From Flaveria trinervia (lineage: Eukaryota; Streptophyta; Magnoliopsida; Asterales; Asteraceae): a stretch of DNA of 64,000 nt. The notes under the pieces are model-generated. The model was not told the DNA's origin. It saw only the letters and a list, made by a program, of their open reading frames with translations, and did no database searches. Positions 22,309-34,672 of the stretch are shown piece by piece (within the stretch, counting starts at the first letter, position 1; every line of letters begins with the position of its first letter). The stretch lies in contig CM046457.1 in assembly GCA_025506515.1 (NCBI GenBank), positions 38,822,231 through 38,886,230 of the forward strand, read 5' to 3'. Both the position numbers and the translations under genes were made by a program.

Positions 22309-23974
22309 ACGATCCATAACAAGCTGTCACCTTACTCCCATTAGGCGCTGTCAGTCAAATCATCTTCTTGCAACACACAACGTTCGCCTCGTAATCTGCT
22401 AACCAATCCATCCCAAGAACCATATCGAAACCACCTATGGCCATCACGAATGGTCTAACCGGAAATTTGTGACCTTTTATTCCACATCACAACCCTCTAT
22501 CATCTCAGAAATTCTGGTAGACTTACCTATGGTGGTTTCTACATCAAAGGGGGCATCAACACGTCTACTACTAACAGGAAGCTTAGCACAGAAAGCAGCA
22601 TAAATAAAACTTTTACCGGCACCTGAATCGAATAACACAGAAGCTAAAGTTGGTTCACTAGAAACGTACCGGACACAACGTCAGGGTCCGTCCTAGCCTC
22701 CTCCTATGTATAGTGAATGCCCTGGTGCTCGCCCTTGGTCCTTCTCCCCCAGTCTTCTTCACCCCGGAACCCTCAACCGTCGGCTTCTTACAATCTCTAC
22801 TCATGTGACCCTCCGCACCACAACTAAACATTTGCCCGCATGACAGTCCTTTTCTATGTGTATCATCCTCCCACACTTGAAGAACAAGTTTGATCCCAGC
22901 CTACATTCTCCAGCATGCTCCTTCCCACATCTATCACACTTCTTCAAGCCTGCACCTGATGTGACCACACGGCGGTTGTCTACCCGTGCATTCTTGTTAC
23001 TTGTTGGGCACTACCTTGACCAAACCTCTTCCCATTCCAATTTCGATCACTACCACCTTTCTTGCTACCCTAAGTCACCACCACCGTTCTCTCATCATAC
23101 AACCTCCCTGCCAAATCTACCGCCGATCGGAATGTGCTCGGTCGAGCAGCAATCATGTGCCTGCGAATATCCGCTGGTAAACCCTGAATGTACCTCTTAA
23201 TCTTTTGTGACAAAGGCATTTCCTGATCCAGCACCAGACGTGCCATCGTTGAACTTGGTGGTGTACCGCTGATGTGTCATGGTTCGCGCCTCCAGCTGCA
23301 GGAACTCTCTCTCAACTTTGTCCATTTCTCTATGAGGACAGAACTCCTCAATCACCAATTTCTTCTGTTCAGACCATCTCATCCTCCCAATTGCCCGACC
23401 ACCCTCGGTTTGAACTATATTGTCCCACCAGTATAGAGCCGAGTCCATAAAATAGTGGGCAGCAAATTTCACTTTCTGATCCTCCCGGCACTCGCTGATG
23501 TTCAAGACGGCTTCCATTTCTCTCACGCACCGGTGAGCAGCAGTAGCAGTGCCATTACCATCAAAAGTAGGGGGCTTGCATCATTGAAACAACCCATAAT
23601 TATAGCCTCATGCCACCTCCGGCACAGGCTCTTCTTCTTCCTCTTCTTCTTCGTCATCAGACAGACTCGTCTCAGTCTCGGGCTATTCTTTCGCCCGTAG
23701 GTCTACTTCGTTCCTTCCTTTCTCCTTCCCGTACGGCTTTAATCACCTCAGTCACGACAAGTGGTAAGATTGTCTCCATGACCTAATGCACCTCTTCAAC
23801 CACAACCTCTTTCACCGAGGCCCTTAAGTTTGCACTCTCATCACCACCCTCCGGGTGAGAGGTCTCTGCTTCTTCATGAACCACCTTTTCAACTTTGGGT
23901 CTTCCTCTTGTAACCTGTGGTTCAGCACCACGACCTCCACCACGTGAAGCTTTTGAAGATCTACCACCGGCCAT
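22309..23974 (-). pseudogene. E3 gypsy gag and protease (broken)
   Basis: Gag starts at the ATG ending at 23974 (MAGGRSSKASRGG). A Glu-rich segment, the retrotransposon Gag core (MREMEAVLNI, MDSALYWWDN, 23197-23526) and a CCHC knuckle (FSCGAEGHMSRDCKK, near 22805) follow. The expected protease segment is decayed: near 22660-22600 the DSG-type stretch is read only after a frame change. It is truncated near 22309 inside the protease. Matches E6 and E5 gag closely. The role would be particle assembly and processing. Confidence 0.85.
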
Positions 23975-24321
23975 CCACGCACAATGAAAGATTCAAACAC
24001 CAACACGGTCATTCAAGGGAACAGCTTAGTTTATGTCAAGTATAGTAAGTCTGTAATTATAGTGGCCAGTTATGATTAGCCATTTACTTTACTCTTCATA
24101 CCCCAAGCATTACCTATCCCGACTACATCATCAGTATTTAAATCTACAAACAACACATAACCACATAACATGCGCATGTAATACTGATTAACATTACGAA
24201 AATACCTCATGGCACGCAGCTACTCAGACTGGCATCCCTTCCCTTTCCGTCCCATTTTCAGTTTAAGTTTAGGTTTATTTTGAAAATTTAGCCGTTTCAC
24301 TTAAACTTTGGCTTTGATACC
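23975..24321 (-). other. E3 leader and primer site region
   Basis: Matches the leader of E5 (34250-34598) and E6 (46361-46710). The primer site, read on the minus strand as GGTATCAAAGCC, ends at 24321, where E4 cuts it. The bases ATACC at 24317-24321 recur at 31555-31559 after E4 as its target duplication. Confidence 0.85.
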
Positions 24322-25220
24322 TGTTGGATTCTTTATGCCCAAGACACATAGAACATTGATGTGGTTAGTACATTATGATCCAAGTCGGGTCATACCCAAT
24401 AACAAGCCTAGCAAAAACCAATTGAATTTAATTGATGATATGATCATGCAATTAAATAAATACACCAATTTAGAAAAAATAGGTTTTCTAAATATGTTGC
24501 ATATGAGATTGAACAACTTATAGGGATATTTTGTTCATGGGTATTATTTTTAATGTTGTTTAATTTGGTTAAATAAAATCAAATAATAAAAGTGTGTATG
24601 AGTTATATAATTAAAAGGTTAATTATATAACTATTTTAATAACTAGTTTATAAAAATGGAGATTGGTTTTGGGGGAAAACCCTATCTCTTGGCTATATTC
24701 GGCCGCCCCCTTTATGGGGAGTGAGTCTTGGTTGCTTTCAATACACCATACTCCAAGAACTAGTCATACACTCCATCTTCCTCTCTCTCACACATGCAAG
24801 AACATCTAGGCAAAATTTCTCTTCAATCTTGAAGAAAAATCTGGCTGAAAAAGGGTTTTTCAGCAGCCTTCTTGGTTTGGTTTGGTGTTCAAATCCTAGC
24901 AACAAAGGTGTTTGCTTGATGCTTGTGGGTATGGATGCTTGAGGACACCTCTCCTTGGTGTTTTGGTCATTCAAGAACCTCATCTTCTTCATCAAAATCT
25001 CGATTTTTCTGCAGCTTTACAAAGGTGGTTTGTATGTCTTGTTTTGGTTGTTTTTTGTTCTTGATAGCTAGTTCATACACATATATGATCCTATGTTCTT
25101 GGGTTTGTTGATGTTATGTTATTAACCTTAATTTCAGATTATAAATTATAAGATTAAGGTTTTATTCCGCTGTGTTTTCATGTTTAAAATTGGTTAAACA
25201 ACTATGTTTATGGTCCAACA
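24322..25220 (+). repeat. E4 5' LTR
   Basis: TGTTGGATTC ... GGTCCAACA. Perfect 7-bp inverted ends. Likely TATA/leader near the middle (CTATATTCGGCC, near 24692) with a CT-rich start region at 24760-24800. Homologous to the E8 LTRs. Confidence 0.93.
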
Positions 25221-25230
25221 AACCCAACAT

Positions 25231-25243
25231 TGGTATCTAGAGC
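25231..25243 (+). other. E4 primer binding site, variant
   Basis: TGGTATCTAGAGC matches the initiator-Met primer site TGGTATCAGAGC except for an inserted T. It lies 10 bases after the LTR end where 0-3 is usual. Confidence 0.7.
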
Positions 25244-26687
25244 TAGATATGTGGATGACTAGCTTCATTTGTCCTTGTAAAACTAGTTTTATGGGGTTTT
25301 AACAACCTAATAGGGGCTGTTTTGTGGTGATATAATGAATCCCCAACCTTTCAAGGTTATATCTTACATGCTTATGATTAAACCTTGAAAGAAAAGATAT
25401 CAAAATGGTCGATTGTGTTTTGTTTGGACAAAAACACCCTAAATTCTTGGTTTATGTTGGCTGAAAATTTAGGGTCAAATGGGAATTTATTTTGGTTCTT
25501 GGATGTTGTTTCATATTGGTGCATAACCTAGCCTTGACCTTATGTTGGTTTGGTTTTGGATGAGTGCTTTGTTTTGGTTGATTTCATTCTTTATAGGTTG
25601 TAATATTTATTCTTTTGTGCTTGTATTTGGATGTAATTTATTTATTCATTCAATAGTGATGTAATAGATAGATTAAGTGTGTTTTCTTTTATTATAAAAT
25701 TTGTATTAGGATATAAATTTTGTAAAAGAAGATGCACAAGATGGAAGCACAAAAGGAAGACACAAAGAGAAGGACTTGAAGCATTTGGATGCAACTTCAA
25801 GTGGGGGTCTTTGGAGATCTCATCTTTTGTGTTGTATTCAACCCTAGGAAAGACCAAATGACAACACTTGTGATGGCAAACAAGTGTTGTCAACATAGTG
25901 GCCATGATTATGCACATGTGGTAGTTTCGTATATGCTTGTATGATTATCAATTTTATGTTCAATGTTTGATATGTGGATATGCTTAACAATCCTTTTAAA
26001 TAATCATAACAAGCTGAATTTTCATGGTTCTTAATCATTAATATGTTAGTAAAAGTTATTAAAAGGATTAATGATTTCAAAATAAAAGAGGTTTTATTAA
26101 AAAGAACCGTAGGGTACCATGTATTTGAAAGCATGCGAATACAAGGTACATAGAGTTTTCATAACTAGAATTAATGAAAACTAAAATCCCTTGGAAACAA
26201 GTTGAACACCATCCTTTTACACGACACTCAAATCACTTGAGAACTATTTGTGGGATAAAGGTCACCTAACCACTTTTAGGTAACTTGTGTGTTTGAGGTG
26301 GGCTTAACATATTTGTGGGATAAAGGTCACCTAACCACTTGTATGTGTAAACTCACACATGTGTGTAAGTAGGACGACTTGAATTGGAAACCATATGCAT
26401 AGGGTCACCGAATCATGGCGTACAATGGTGTTGATGGGATTTTACATGCAGACTAAACATAAGATGTTTAACCGATCCCATAAAGCTAGAAGTTGCAATA
26501 GGTTACAATTGTCAAATGTTGACTACCTTTTTAATTTAATTAATGGGATAAAGGTCACCTAACCATCATTTAAATGTAACGTTGGATTCTAGATTTTAAT
26601 TATTAATTGTCTATGAGACATAAAAGGGTATTACTAATTAAATGTAATTTTTAGAAATACTAATATGAACTTTGTAATTTTGTAGAA
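25244..26687 (+). other. E4 long leader with threefold repeated motif
   Basis: 1.4 kb without an open gene before gag. The motif GGGATAAAGGTCACCTAACC occurs at about 26250-26275, 26315-26340 and 26543-26566. It is kept three times also in the E8 leader. Adjoining bases at the first copy (CACCTAA with TTAGGT) can pair. A packaging or translation signal is possible; function unknown. Confidence 0.75.
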
Positions 26688-27601
26688 ATGGTCTCAAACC
26701 ACAATGCTACCACCCCGACCGTTCCTACCCTATCACTAAGAACCATCTTAGAAAGGGATCGTCTTAACCATAATAACTTTATGGATTGGTTTCGAAACTT
26801 GAGAATTGTTCTCAAGCAATAGAAAAAGGCCTATGTCCTTGACGATCCCATCCCTGACCAACCTGACCCCGAGGATGTTGAGGCCTATAACGATTGGCTT
26901 CAGTATACTGAGGATTCCATGCAGGTTTCCTGCCTCATGTTAGGAACTATGATTCTAGAACTCCAAAAGGATTTGGAGCATCTTGGGGCATATGACATAA
27001 TTACCCAGTTGAAGGAAATGTTCCTTCAACAAGCTAGGGTAGAGCGCTTCGAAACGGTTTGAGCGCTTCATACGTGTCGCATGGAAGAAACCCAATCGGT
27101 ATCATCTTATGTACTTAAGATGAAAAGCCACGTTGATCGCCTCGAGAGGCTTAATTTCCCCGTCTCAAAGGATTTGGCCACGGATTTGATCCTTAATGGC
27201 CTAACCAAAAGGTTTGAGACATTCATAATGAATTACAATATGAACGGGAGGGACAAGAGCATTGGTGAGCTTCACGCAATGCTCAAAACAGCCAAGGCAG
27301 GGATGGGTAGAAAGGTTCTACCTGTTATCTCGATCAATGAGAGAGGTGATAAGAAAAGGCCATTCCGTGATCCCAAGGCAAATGTTGCCAAAGGAAAGGG
27401 GTACATCAAAGGAAAGGGAAAGGAAAGGCTAAAGCAGAACTTGCAAAGCCTAAGCTTAAAAAGCCTAAGCTTAAGAAGCCTAAGCTTAAGAAGCCTAAGC
27501 TAACGGAGAACGATCCATGCTTTGAGTGTGGTGAGATAGGACATTGGAAAAGGAATTGTCCAACCTATCTCAAAGAGTTAAGAAACAAGAGGGATGTTGG
27601 G
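26688..27601 (+). pseudogene. E4 gag (broken)
   Basis: The ATG at 26688 gives MVSNHNATTP and then the UBN2-type Gag core: NNFMDWFRNLRIVLKQ, a stop where E8 has Glu, VLDDPIPDQP, MQVSCLMLG, a second stop (E8 Arg) and VSSYVLKMKSHVDRLERLN (27081 on). The tail has four copies of a 15-bp unit coding KPKLK (27446-27500) and the CCHC knuckle CFECGEIGHWKRNC near 27520-27562. The two in-frame stops and one frame change after 27420 disable it. Gag would build the particle and bind RNA. Confidence 0.85.
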
Positions 27602-28880
27602 CAAACCTCAGGTACAACTTTCATAATTCACATTGGTTTAAATATTATTTCTCCAAACACATGGGTATTCAATACCGGATGTGGAACTCACATATGCAGT
27701 TTGTTGCAGGAGTTCAAAAGAAATAAGCACTTCAAGAAGGGAGACACAAGTCTCTTTATGGGCAATGGAGCAAAAGTTGATGTTTAAGCCCAAGGAGATT
27801 ATATTTTGAAACTTTCAAATGGTTTGGAAGTTGTTCTTAAGAACATAATTTCGATTTCCCTTTTAAAAACAAAGTGGTTATGAATTTAAATTTGTTAAAA
27901 TGGTATTTGTTTTTGTTTGGATGATGTGTTTTATATTAAGGCTATGCCTTTTAATGGTATGTATGAATTGGTTCATGATGATTCATCCTATAATAACTCA
28001 TTATGCCAATCAAGCACCAAGAAACTTAAAATGGGTTTAAGTGATTCATATCTTTGGCATTGTCATCTTGGTCACATAAACAAGAATCGAATTCAAACAC
28101 TTCAAAAGAATGGTCTTTTGAAAACAAATGAAAATGTTTCATTTGATAAGTGTGAATCTTGTTTACAAGGAAGATGACCAAGTCACCCTTTAGTGGTACT
28201 AACAACAGGGAAAAAGACTTATTGGGTATTACATTCGGATGTATGTGGTCCTTTTAAGACAATGACTAGAAATGGTGAAAGATACTTCATTACCTTCACC
28301 GATGATTATAGTCAATATGGTTATGTGTACTTGATGACGCATAAACATGAAGCTTTTGAAATGTTCAAAATCTTCAAGAATTAAGTAGAACATCAACTCA
28401 ATAAAACTATCAAAGTTCTTCATTCAGATAGAGGAGGTGAATACCTAAGTGAGGCTTTTTAGGATTATCTAAGAAGTTGTGGGATAGTCTCACAATTTAC
28501 TCCACCCTAGAACACCACAACATAATGGTGTGTTTGAAAGGAGAAATCGAATCCTATTGGATATGGTTTGATCTATGATGGCTATAAGCTCACTACCTCT
28601 ATCATTTTGGGGTTTCGCATTGCTCTCCGCGGCTCGTATTTTGAATATGGCCCCAACCAAGAAAGTGAATTCGACACCTTTTGAAATATGGCATGGAAGA
28701 GTTCCATCACTATCATATTTAAAAGTATGGGGTTGTGAAGCGTACGTTAAGCTAAACACCTAAAACAAGTTCGAAAGTCGATCCACTAAGTGTATATTTG
28801 TTGGATATCCCAAAGACCGTATAGGATACTACTTCTTTGATACAACATAGCAAAAAGTATTTATTGCTCGAAAGGCAGAG
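27602..28880 (+). pseudogene. E4 protease and integrase (broken)
   Basis: The protease site reads FNTGCGTHIC (near 27668-27697), so the catalytic Asp is Asn. The preintegrase zinc block (YLWHCHLGHINKNR near 28050, CESCLQGR near 28155) and the integrase core follow: HSDVCGPF (28232), SDRGGEYLSE (28425) and a shifted HNGVFERRN (28520). PLSFWGFALLSAARILN at 28590-28640 and GRVPSLSYLKVWGCEAYVK end the domain. Many stops are present: TAA near 27786, 28383 and 28460 and TGA near 28175. Confidence 0.88.
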
Positions 28881-30398
28881 TTCTTGGAAGCTGAGTTCCT
28901 TATGGAAGGAATAACGTATAGAACAGTGGAATTTGATGAGCATCAAGATCCACAAGCCGATACACGTTTGGTCAACACTAGCAATCAACAAGAGGTTGTT
29001 GATGATAATCAAGAGCTTGATCAATACACACAAAATGTTCGTAGATCTGGTAGTTTTACCATTCCACCTGAAAGATATGGATCTTTCATGAATGGATGCT
29101 CTGTGGTCGACTCCAATGATCCAACTACATACCATGATGCAATGTCCAATTCGGATTGTGACAAATGGCTGGAAGCCATGAACGTGGAGATGCAATCCAT
29201 GCATGACAACCAAGTTTGGGAATTGGTTGACCCTCCACTTAACTCCAAACGAGTTGGATGCAAGTGGGTTTTCAAAAAGAAAACCGATATGCATGGAAAC
29301 TTGCATACTTACAAAGCAATACTTCTAGCAAAAGGTTTCACTCAAACTCAAATGGTTGATTATGATGAAACTTTCTCGCCTGTGGCAATGCTAAAGTCAA
29401 TTAGGATATTATTTGCCATAGCTGCATATAATGATTATGAGATTTGGCAAATGGATGTCAAAAACGATTTCCTTAATGGACATCTCGAAGAGACTATCCA
29501 TATGGTTCAGCCTGATGGTTTTGTCGATCCAAAACATCCTAATAAAGTATGCAAGTTAAAGCGATCAATCTATGGATTGAAACAAGCATTGAGAAGTTGG
29601 AATCAATGTTTTGATGAAGAGATCAAGAATTTTGGTTTCATCAAGAATGCTGACAAGGCTTGTGTATATAAGAAGGCTAGTGGGAGCATAATTACATTCT
29701 TAGTCTTGTATGTTGATGACATACTACCTTTTGGAAATGATATCCCAACCATGGAAGGTGTTAAAACCTAGCTTGGAAGTTGTTTTTCCATAGAAATCTT
29801 GGTGAAGCCGCCTATATTTTGGGAATAAAGATCTATAGGGATAGATCGAGGTGGTTGATAGATTTAAATCAATGTGCGTATATTAATAAAGTCTTGAAAA
29901 GATTCAAGATGGAAAAACTCTGAGAAAGGTATGGTACCTATTCAAAGAGGGACAATATTGAGTACATCTCAATGTCCAAGCTCAAAGGATGAGCAAGATC
30001 GAATAAAGGACATCCCATATGCGTCTGCTATAGGATCCATCATGTCTGCGATGATATGCACTAGACCGGACGTGTCATGCGTGTTAAGTATGACAAGCAG
30101 ATATCAGCAGCATCTAGGTAATAGCCATTGGATGGCTGTTAAAAGTATATTGAAATACCTTAGGAGGACTAAGGATATATTTCTAATATACGGATCTGAT
30201 GAAGAGGAACTCATTGTAAAGGGTTACATGGATGCGAGTTTCCAAACTGATCGAGATGATTCTATATCACAATTGGGGTATGTTTTCATTATGAATGGGG
30301 TAGCATTGTCCACTATAGAATCCGAATACATAGTCGCCTCATTAGCAGCTCAGGAAGCTGAATGGATAAAGATGCAATTTGTTCCTCTTATTCGTTGA
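28881..30398 (+). pseudogene. E4 reverse transcriptase and truncated RNase H
   Basis: A 295-codon frame (28884-29771) carries the linker and RT: WLEAMNVEMQSM, WVFKKKTDMHG, WQMDVKNDFLNG, CKLKRSIYGLKQ and the intact catalytic LYVDDIL. The frame breaks at 29771, resumes at 29931 (AIGSIMSAMICTRPDVSCV) and enters RNase H (YMDASFQTDRDD). Compared with E8, about 12 codons including the WKSSKQ segment are missing, and after EAEWIK the sequence jumps into 3' untranslated sequence, removing the C-terminal half of RNase H. The deletion matches E8 positions about 52330 down to 51840. Confidence 0.88.
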
Positions 30399-30647
30399 GA
30401 GCAAGATGTCTAAGGCCTGATTAAGTTAAATCAACAAGGAATAATCATTTTGTGTCCTTGGATTTAACATGACATCTGTAACAAAAGGATAACTAATTGA
30501 TTCACCTAAATCATTTCAAGTTGGATACTTGAAGGGGATAATGTTATTGAATGGCTTTTATTCATGCGTATAAAGGGTGGTAAACCGTTGTTAGGCGGTA
30601 TTTACTGCTTGCATCAATCTTCTATAAATCTTGTGCAAGTGGGAGAT
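30399..30647 (+). other. E4 3' untranslated region and polypurine tract
   Basis: Matches E8 51572-51820. GCAAGTGGGAGAT (30635-30647) directly before the LTR is the likely polypurine tract. Confidence 0.75.
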
Positions 30648-31554
30648 TGTTGGATTCTTTATGCCCAAGACACATAAAATATTGATGTGGTTAGTACGTT
30701 ATGATCCAAGTCGGGTCATGCCCAATAACAAGCTTAGCAAAAACCAATTGATATTTATTGATGATATGATCATGTAATTAAATAAATACACCAATTTAGA
30801 AAAAATGAGTTTTCTAAATAAGTTGCATATGAGATTGAACAACTTATAGGGATATTTTGTTCATGGGTATTATTTGTAATGTTGTTTAATTTGGTTAAAT
30901 AACATCAAATAATAAAAGTGTGTATGAGTTATATAATTAAAAGGTTAATTAGATAACTATTTTAATAACTAGTTTATAAAAATTGGAGATTGGTTTTGGG
31001 GGAAAACCCTATCTCTTGGCTATATTCGGCCTCCCCCTTTATGGGGAGTGGGTCTTGGTTGTTTTCAATACACCATACTCCAAGAACTAGTCATACACTC
31101 CATCTTCCTCTCTCTCTCTCACACATGCAAGAACATCTAGGCAAAATTTCTCTCCAATCTTGAAGAAAATCTCGGCTGAAAAAGGGTTTTTCAGCAGCCT
31201 TCTTGGTTTGATTTGGTGTTCAAATCCTAGCAACAAAGGTGCTTGCTTGATGCTTGTGGGTTTGGATGCTTGAGGACACCTCTCCTTGGTGTTTTGGTCA
31301 TTCAAGAACCTCATCTTCTTCATCAAAATCTCGATTTTTAAGCAGCTTTACAAAGGTGGTTTGTATGTCTTGTTTTGGTTGTTATTTGTTCTTGATAGCT
31401 AGTTCATACACATATATATGATCCTATGTTCTTGGGTTTGTTGATGTTATGTTATTAACCTTCATTTTTAGATTATAAATCATAAGATTAAGGTTTTATT
31501 CCGCTGTGTTTTCATGTTTAAAATTGGTTAAACAACTATGTTTATGGTCCAATA
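30648..31554 (+). repeat. E4 3' LTR
   Basis: TGTTGGATTC ... GGTCCAATA. The last bases changed from CAACA to CAATA. Followed by target duplication ATACC. Confidence 0.92.
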
Positions 31555-31563
31555 ATACCAACT

Positions 31564-31958
31564 TGTAAGGCCCTATTCCCGGGATGCTTACAGCTGGTAA
31601 ATCATTGCACATAAAACATATAACTTTACATTTAATATTCATAAACATAGCAGCAGAACATTAAAATAACTTTTCATTTCCTTATATATGCTTTTGCAAG
31701 TTAATACAATCGTTCATTCAAAACATCGTTCGTTCGCATTACAATGCAAAAACATTAAATAAAATAATTCCATCCAAAAGAGCTGAGTAGGTACCCCGTG
31801 CCATCCTCAGCAACATTACCAACCAACTGGAAACACATAAAAATCAACGTTGCTGAGTGAGATCTAGTTTTATAATAAAACATACTTTACTTTCATTAAA
31901 ACCGTTCTTTACTTTCTTTCAAATCATAACAGTCTTAAAACGTGGTCACACATCATAT
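31564..31958 (-). repeat. E3 LTR, part 1
   Basis: Read on the plus strand it starts TGTAAGGCCC, the inner end of the minus-strand 5' LTR. It matches E6 46711-47105 and, inverted, the end of the E5 LTR. E5 cuts it after CACACATCATAT. Confidence 0.88.
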
Positions 31959-34246
31959 TGTAACACCCGATTATTTTAAAGTCAAAGAAAGAAAAATAAG
32001 TAAAGAAAAGAAGGAAAAGAAATAAAACCCAAGTCTAGGGGTAAAAAGTGTCCAAAAGGACAAAATGTTTGAAAAGTGGGTGTAAAAGGTGGTATGGTCG
32101 CCCATATGTCACCTACACACTGATTTTCGGGTTTTAGAGAGAGAGAGAGTAGCTGGGAGCAGCAAATTCTCAGCTTTGCAGAAGAACAAGAAGAAAGAAT
32201 TCGAATTCAAGGTAAGAATTCATGCTTTTATTGTGTTCTTAGTTGGTCATATCCTCGGGTTTATGCTTATGTGTGTTTGTATGTGTTCGGGTATGTTGTT
32301 CTTAGTGGGTTCTAAGCGGTTGAATTCAATTTGCAAACGAGTTTGGAGGAAGCCATACTCAAGAGCTGCAAAGGTGAGTTCTAGGACCCCTCTTTTACTG
32401 GTTTTTAACTGATTTTGGGGCTGGAAATGCATGAATGTATGTTTTTATTTAACTGGGTTTCGGACCCGTACGCTTGAATGTGTGTATGATGATGGTATGA
32501 CGTGATGTGTGACTATGTTCATGCTTGATGATGTATGATTGTGTTCTAAGGCTTAGAGGGTAAGATTTAAGCTTAGAACCTGGTGAATGGTGAATGGAAA
32601 TTAATTATGATGTTTTAGACCCACTTGATAAGTCTTTAAATCTGCCTAAGTGTTTGGAAGTTAATACGGATGAAAAGGGTTAATGCGGATGAACATTTAC
32701 CAATGGGTAAGTCAATGCGGATGAAGTCAATGCGGATGAACATTGACTAAGTGCAGGAAATGCGGATGAGCATTTGCCTAAGTCTGGGAAATGCGGATGA
32801 GCAAGGTAAGTCAATGCGGATGAAGTGAGTCAATGCGGATGAGCATTGACTAAGTATAGAAATGCGGATGAGCAAAGTGAGTTAATGCGGGTGAAGGAAA
32901 CCAAATGCGGATGAGTTAGGCAAATGCGAATGAACTATAGCCAATGCGGATGAACTGTAGGAAATGCGGATGACTATAGCAAATGCGGATGAACACTTAG
33001 AAAATTCTGAGTTTTTGGGAGAAAAAGGAGTAATGTAGGCTTTGACCTAGGAAGTTCCCAAGGGTTATGAAAGTTGACTTTTGAGGTCAAAGATGGTCTG
33101 TTGGGCATGTAGTGTGTTGTGATTGATGGTTATGCATGATGATAATGATGTTGCATGGTTATGCATGATGTATGTATGTATGTATGATGCCCTGCATGAT
33201 GATGTATGAATGATATGTTTATGTTCCTTGTGATGTTGTATGATTATCTTTCCTATGGCTTTACGTGTTATGATAACGAATGAATGAACGAGGTATTATG
33301 TAATGTAAAGTGAAAGATAATGAAAAGGGAACATGATGAATGAATGCATGCATTAATGAATGAATGAATGTAAGAAAGGCTTGCAAGCAAATGTATGGAG
33401 GTTCACATCCAATGAAGGGTGTTAGCTCAATTGTGTGCGGGTTAGCTACCCCAGAAGGATGCACACTGGGGTCTAATCTTTGTGATTGACCATACGTATG
33501 GGATCCTTGTCGCTTGCCCTAGGTACTGGAGCCAGCTTCATGCATAATGTTCGAGGTCTATGAAAGACCTCAGGCCCAGTTACCCGCTTCGTGCATAATG
33601 TTCGGGGTATAGCATATGGCATTGATCCAGAATGAAAGAGAAAAGATAGATGGTGAATGTACTTACCCTAGGTACTGGAGTCAGCTTCGCGTACAATGAT
33701 CGAGGTCTATGAAAGACCTTAGACCCAGTTACCCGCTTCGTGCACAATGTTTGGGGTAATGTACATTTCACTGGAAGTAATGACGAATGAATGAAAGTAT
33801 GAACGAAAGAATGACGAAGATAATAATGATATTATCTGTATGTACGTACTATGTATGATCACGAACGAATGTAAAGTACACTATGTTTTTATGAGAAAGG
33901 ATGGTTTTATGAAAGAAAATTAAGTTTTATTATAAACTAGAACTTACTCAGCAACGCTGACTTTAATGCATTTTCCAGTTGGCAGGTGAGCATTGCTGAG
34001 GATGGCACGAGGCGGCTGCTCAGCTCTTTTGGATGGCATCCATTTATTTAAGGCTTTTGTGATTTAATACAACAATTTAATTTTGTAACCAAAAAACGAT
34101 GCATTATTTTGCAAAAGTTTTTATGATGAAATGAAATGCCATTTTTTAATGTTTCCACTGCAAATGTTTATTTAAAATAACTGTAAATGTATGTTTTATG
34201 TACAATGGTTGACCAGCTGTAAGCATCCCAGAAACGGGGTCTTACA
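31959..34246 (+). repeat. E5 5' LTR
   Basis: TGTAACACCC ... GGGTCTTACA, with TGTAA/TTACA ends. It contains an AATGCGGATGA minisatellite (about 32660-33000), ATGTATGT and GAATGAAT microsatellites, and two tandem copies of a roughly 165-bp block (33515-33745), each with hairpins such as GAGGTCTATGAAAGACCTC. Confidence 0.93.
32660..33000 (+). repeat. AATGCGGATGA minisatellite in E5 5' LTR
   Basis: About 15 copies of a 16-25-bp unit with core AATGCGGATGA, separated by variable words (AGTC, TTGCC, CTATAG). The 3' LTR has the matching array at about 42440-42790 with slight copy-number change. Confidence 0.85.
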
Positions 34247-34249
34247 AGT

Positions 34250-34262
34250 TGGTATCATAGCC
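34250..34262 (+). other. E5 primer binding site
   Basis: TGGTATCATAGCC, 3 bases after the LTR, one mismatch from the initiator-Met primer site TGGTATCAGAGCC that E6 keeps. Confidence 0.85.
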
Positions 34263-34672
34263 AAAGTTTAAGTGAAATGGGTAAAATTTCAAATGAACCT
34301 TAACTTAAACTGAGAATGGGACGAATAGGGTATAGGATGCCAATCTGAGTAGCTGCGTGCCATCAGGTATTTTCGTAAAGATAACTCATTTTATGTGCGC
34401 ATGGTATGTGGTTATGTGTTGTATGTAGATTTAAATACTGATGTAGTCACGACAGGTAATGCTTGGGGTATGAAAAGTAAAGTAAGTGGCTAATCACAAC
34501 TGGCCACTGTAATTAGGGACTTACTATACTTACCATAAACTGAGTCGTTTCCTTGAATGACTGTATTAGTGTTTAAATCTTTCAGTGTGAGTTAGAGGAT
34601 GGCCGGTGGTAGATCATCTAAAGCTTCGCGTGGTGGTGGACGTGGTGCTGAACCACGGGTTAAGAGAGGAAG

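Larger units (their letters stand above)
24322..31554 (+). mobile_element. E4: Ty1/copia retrotransposon inserted in E3
   Basis: LTRs at 24322-25220 and 30648-31554 flank gag, protease, integrase, RT and a deleted RNase H. Target duplication ATACC is present on both sides (24317-24321 and 31555-31559). Same family as E8 on the minus strand. No ORF3. Confidence 0.93.

Noticed and set aside
22856..23700. Plus-strand open frames across E3 gag
   Set aside because: Mirror frames of minus-strand gag; similar frames appear over E6 gag at 45076-46153.
24721..25111. Open frames in E4 LTR on both strands
   Set aside because: Present again in the 3' LTR (31087-31326); LTR sequence, not a gene.
32089..32412. 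Open frames at the start of both E5 LTRs (also 41966-42202)
   Set aside because: Repeated in both LTRs, no domain similarity; hydrophobic segments come from T-rich U3 DNA.
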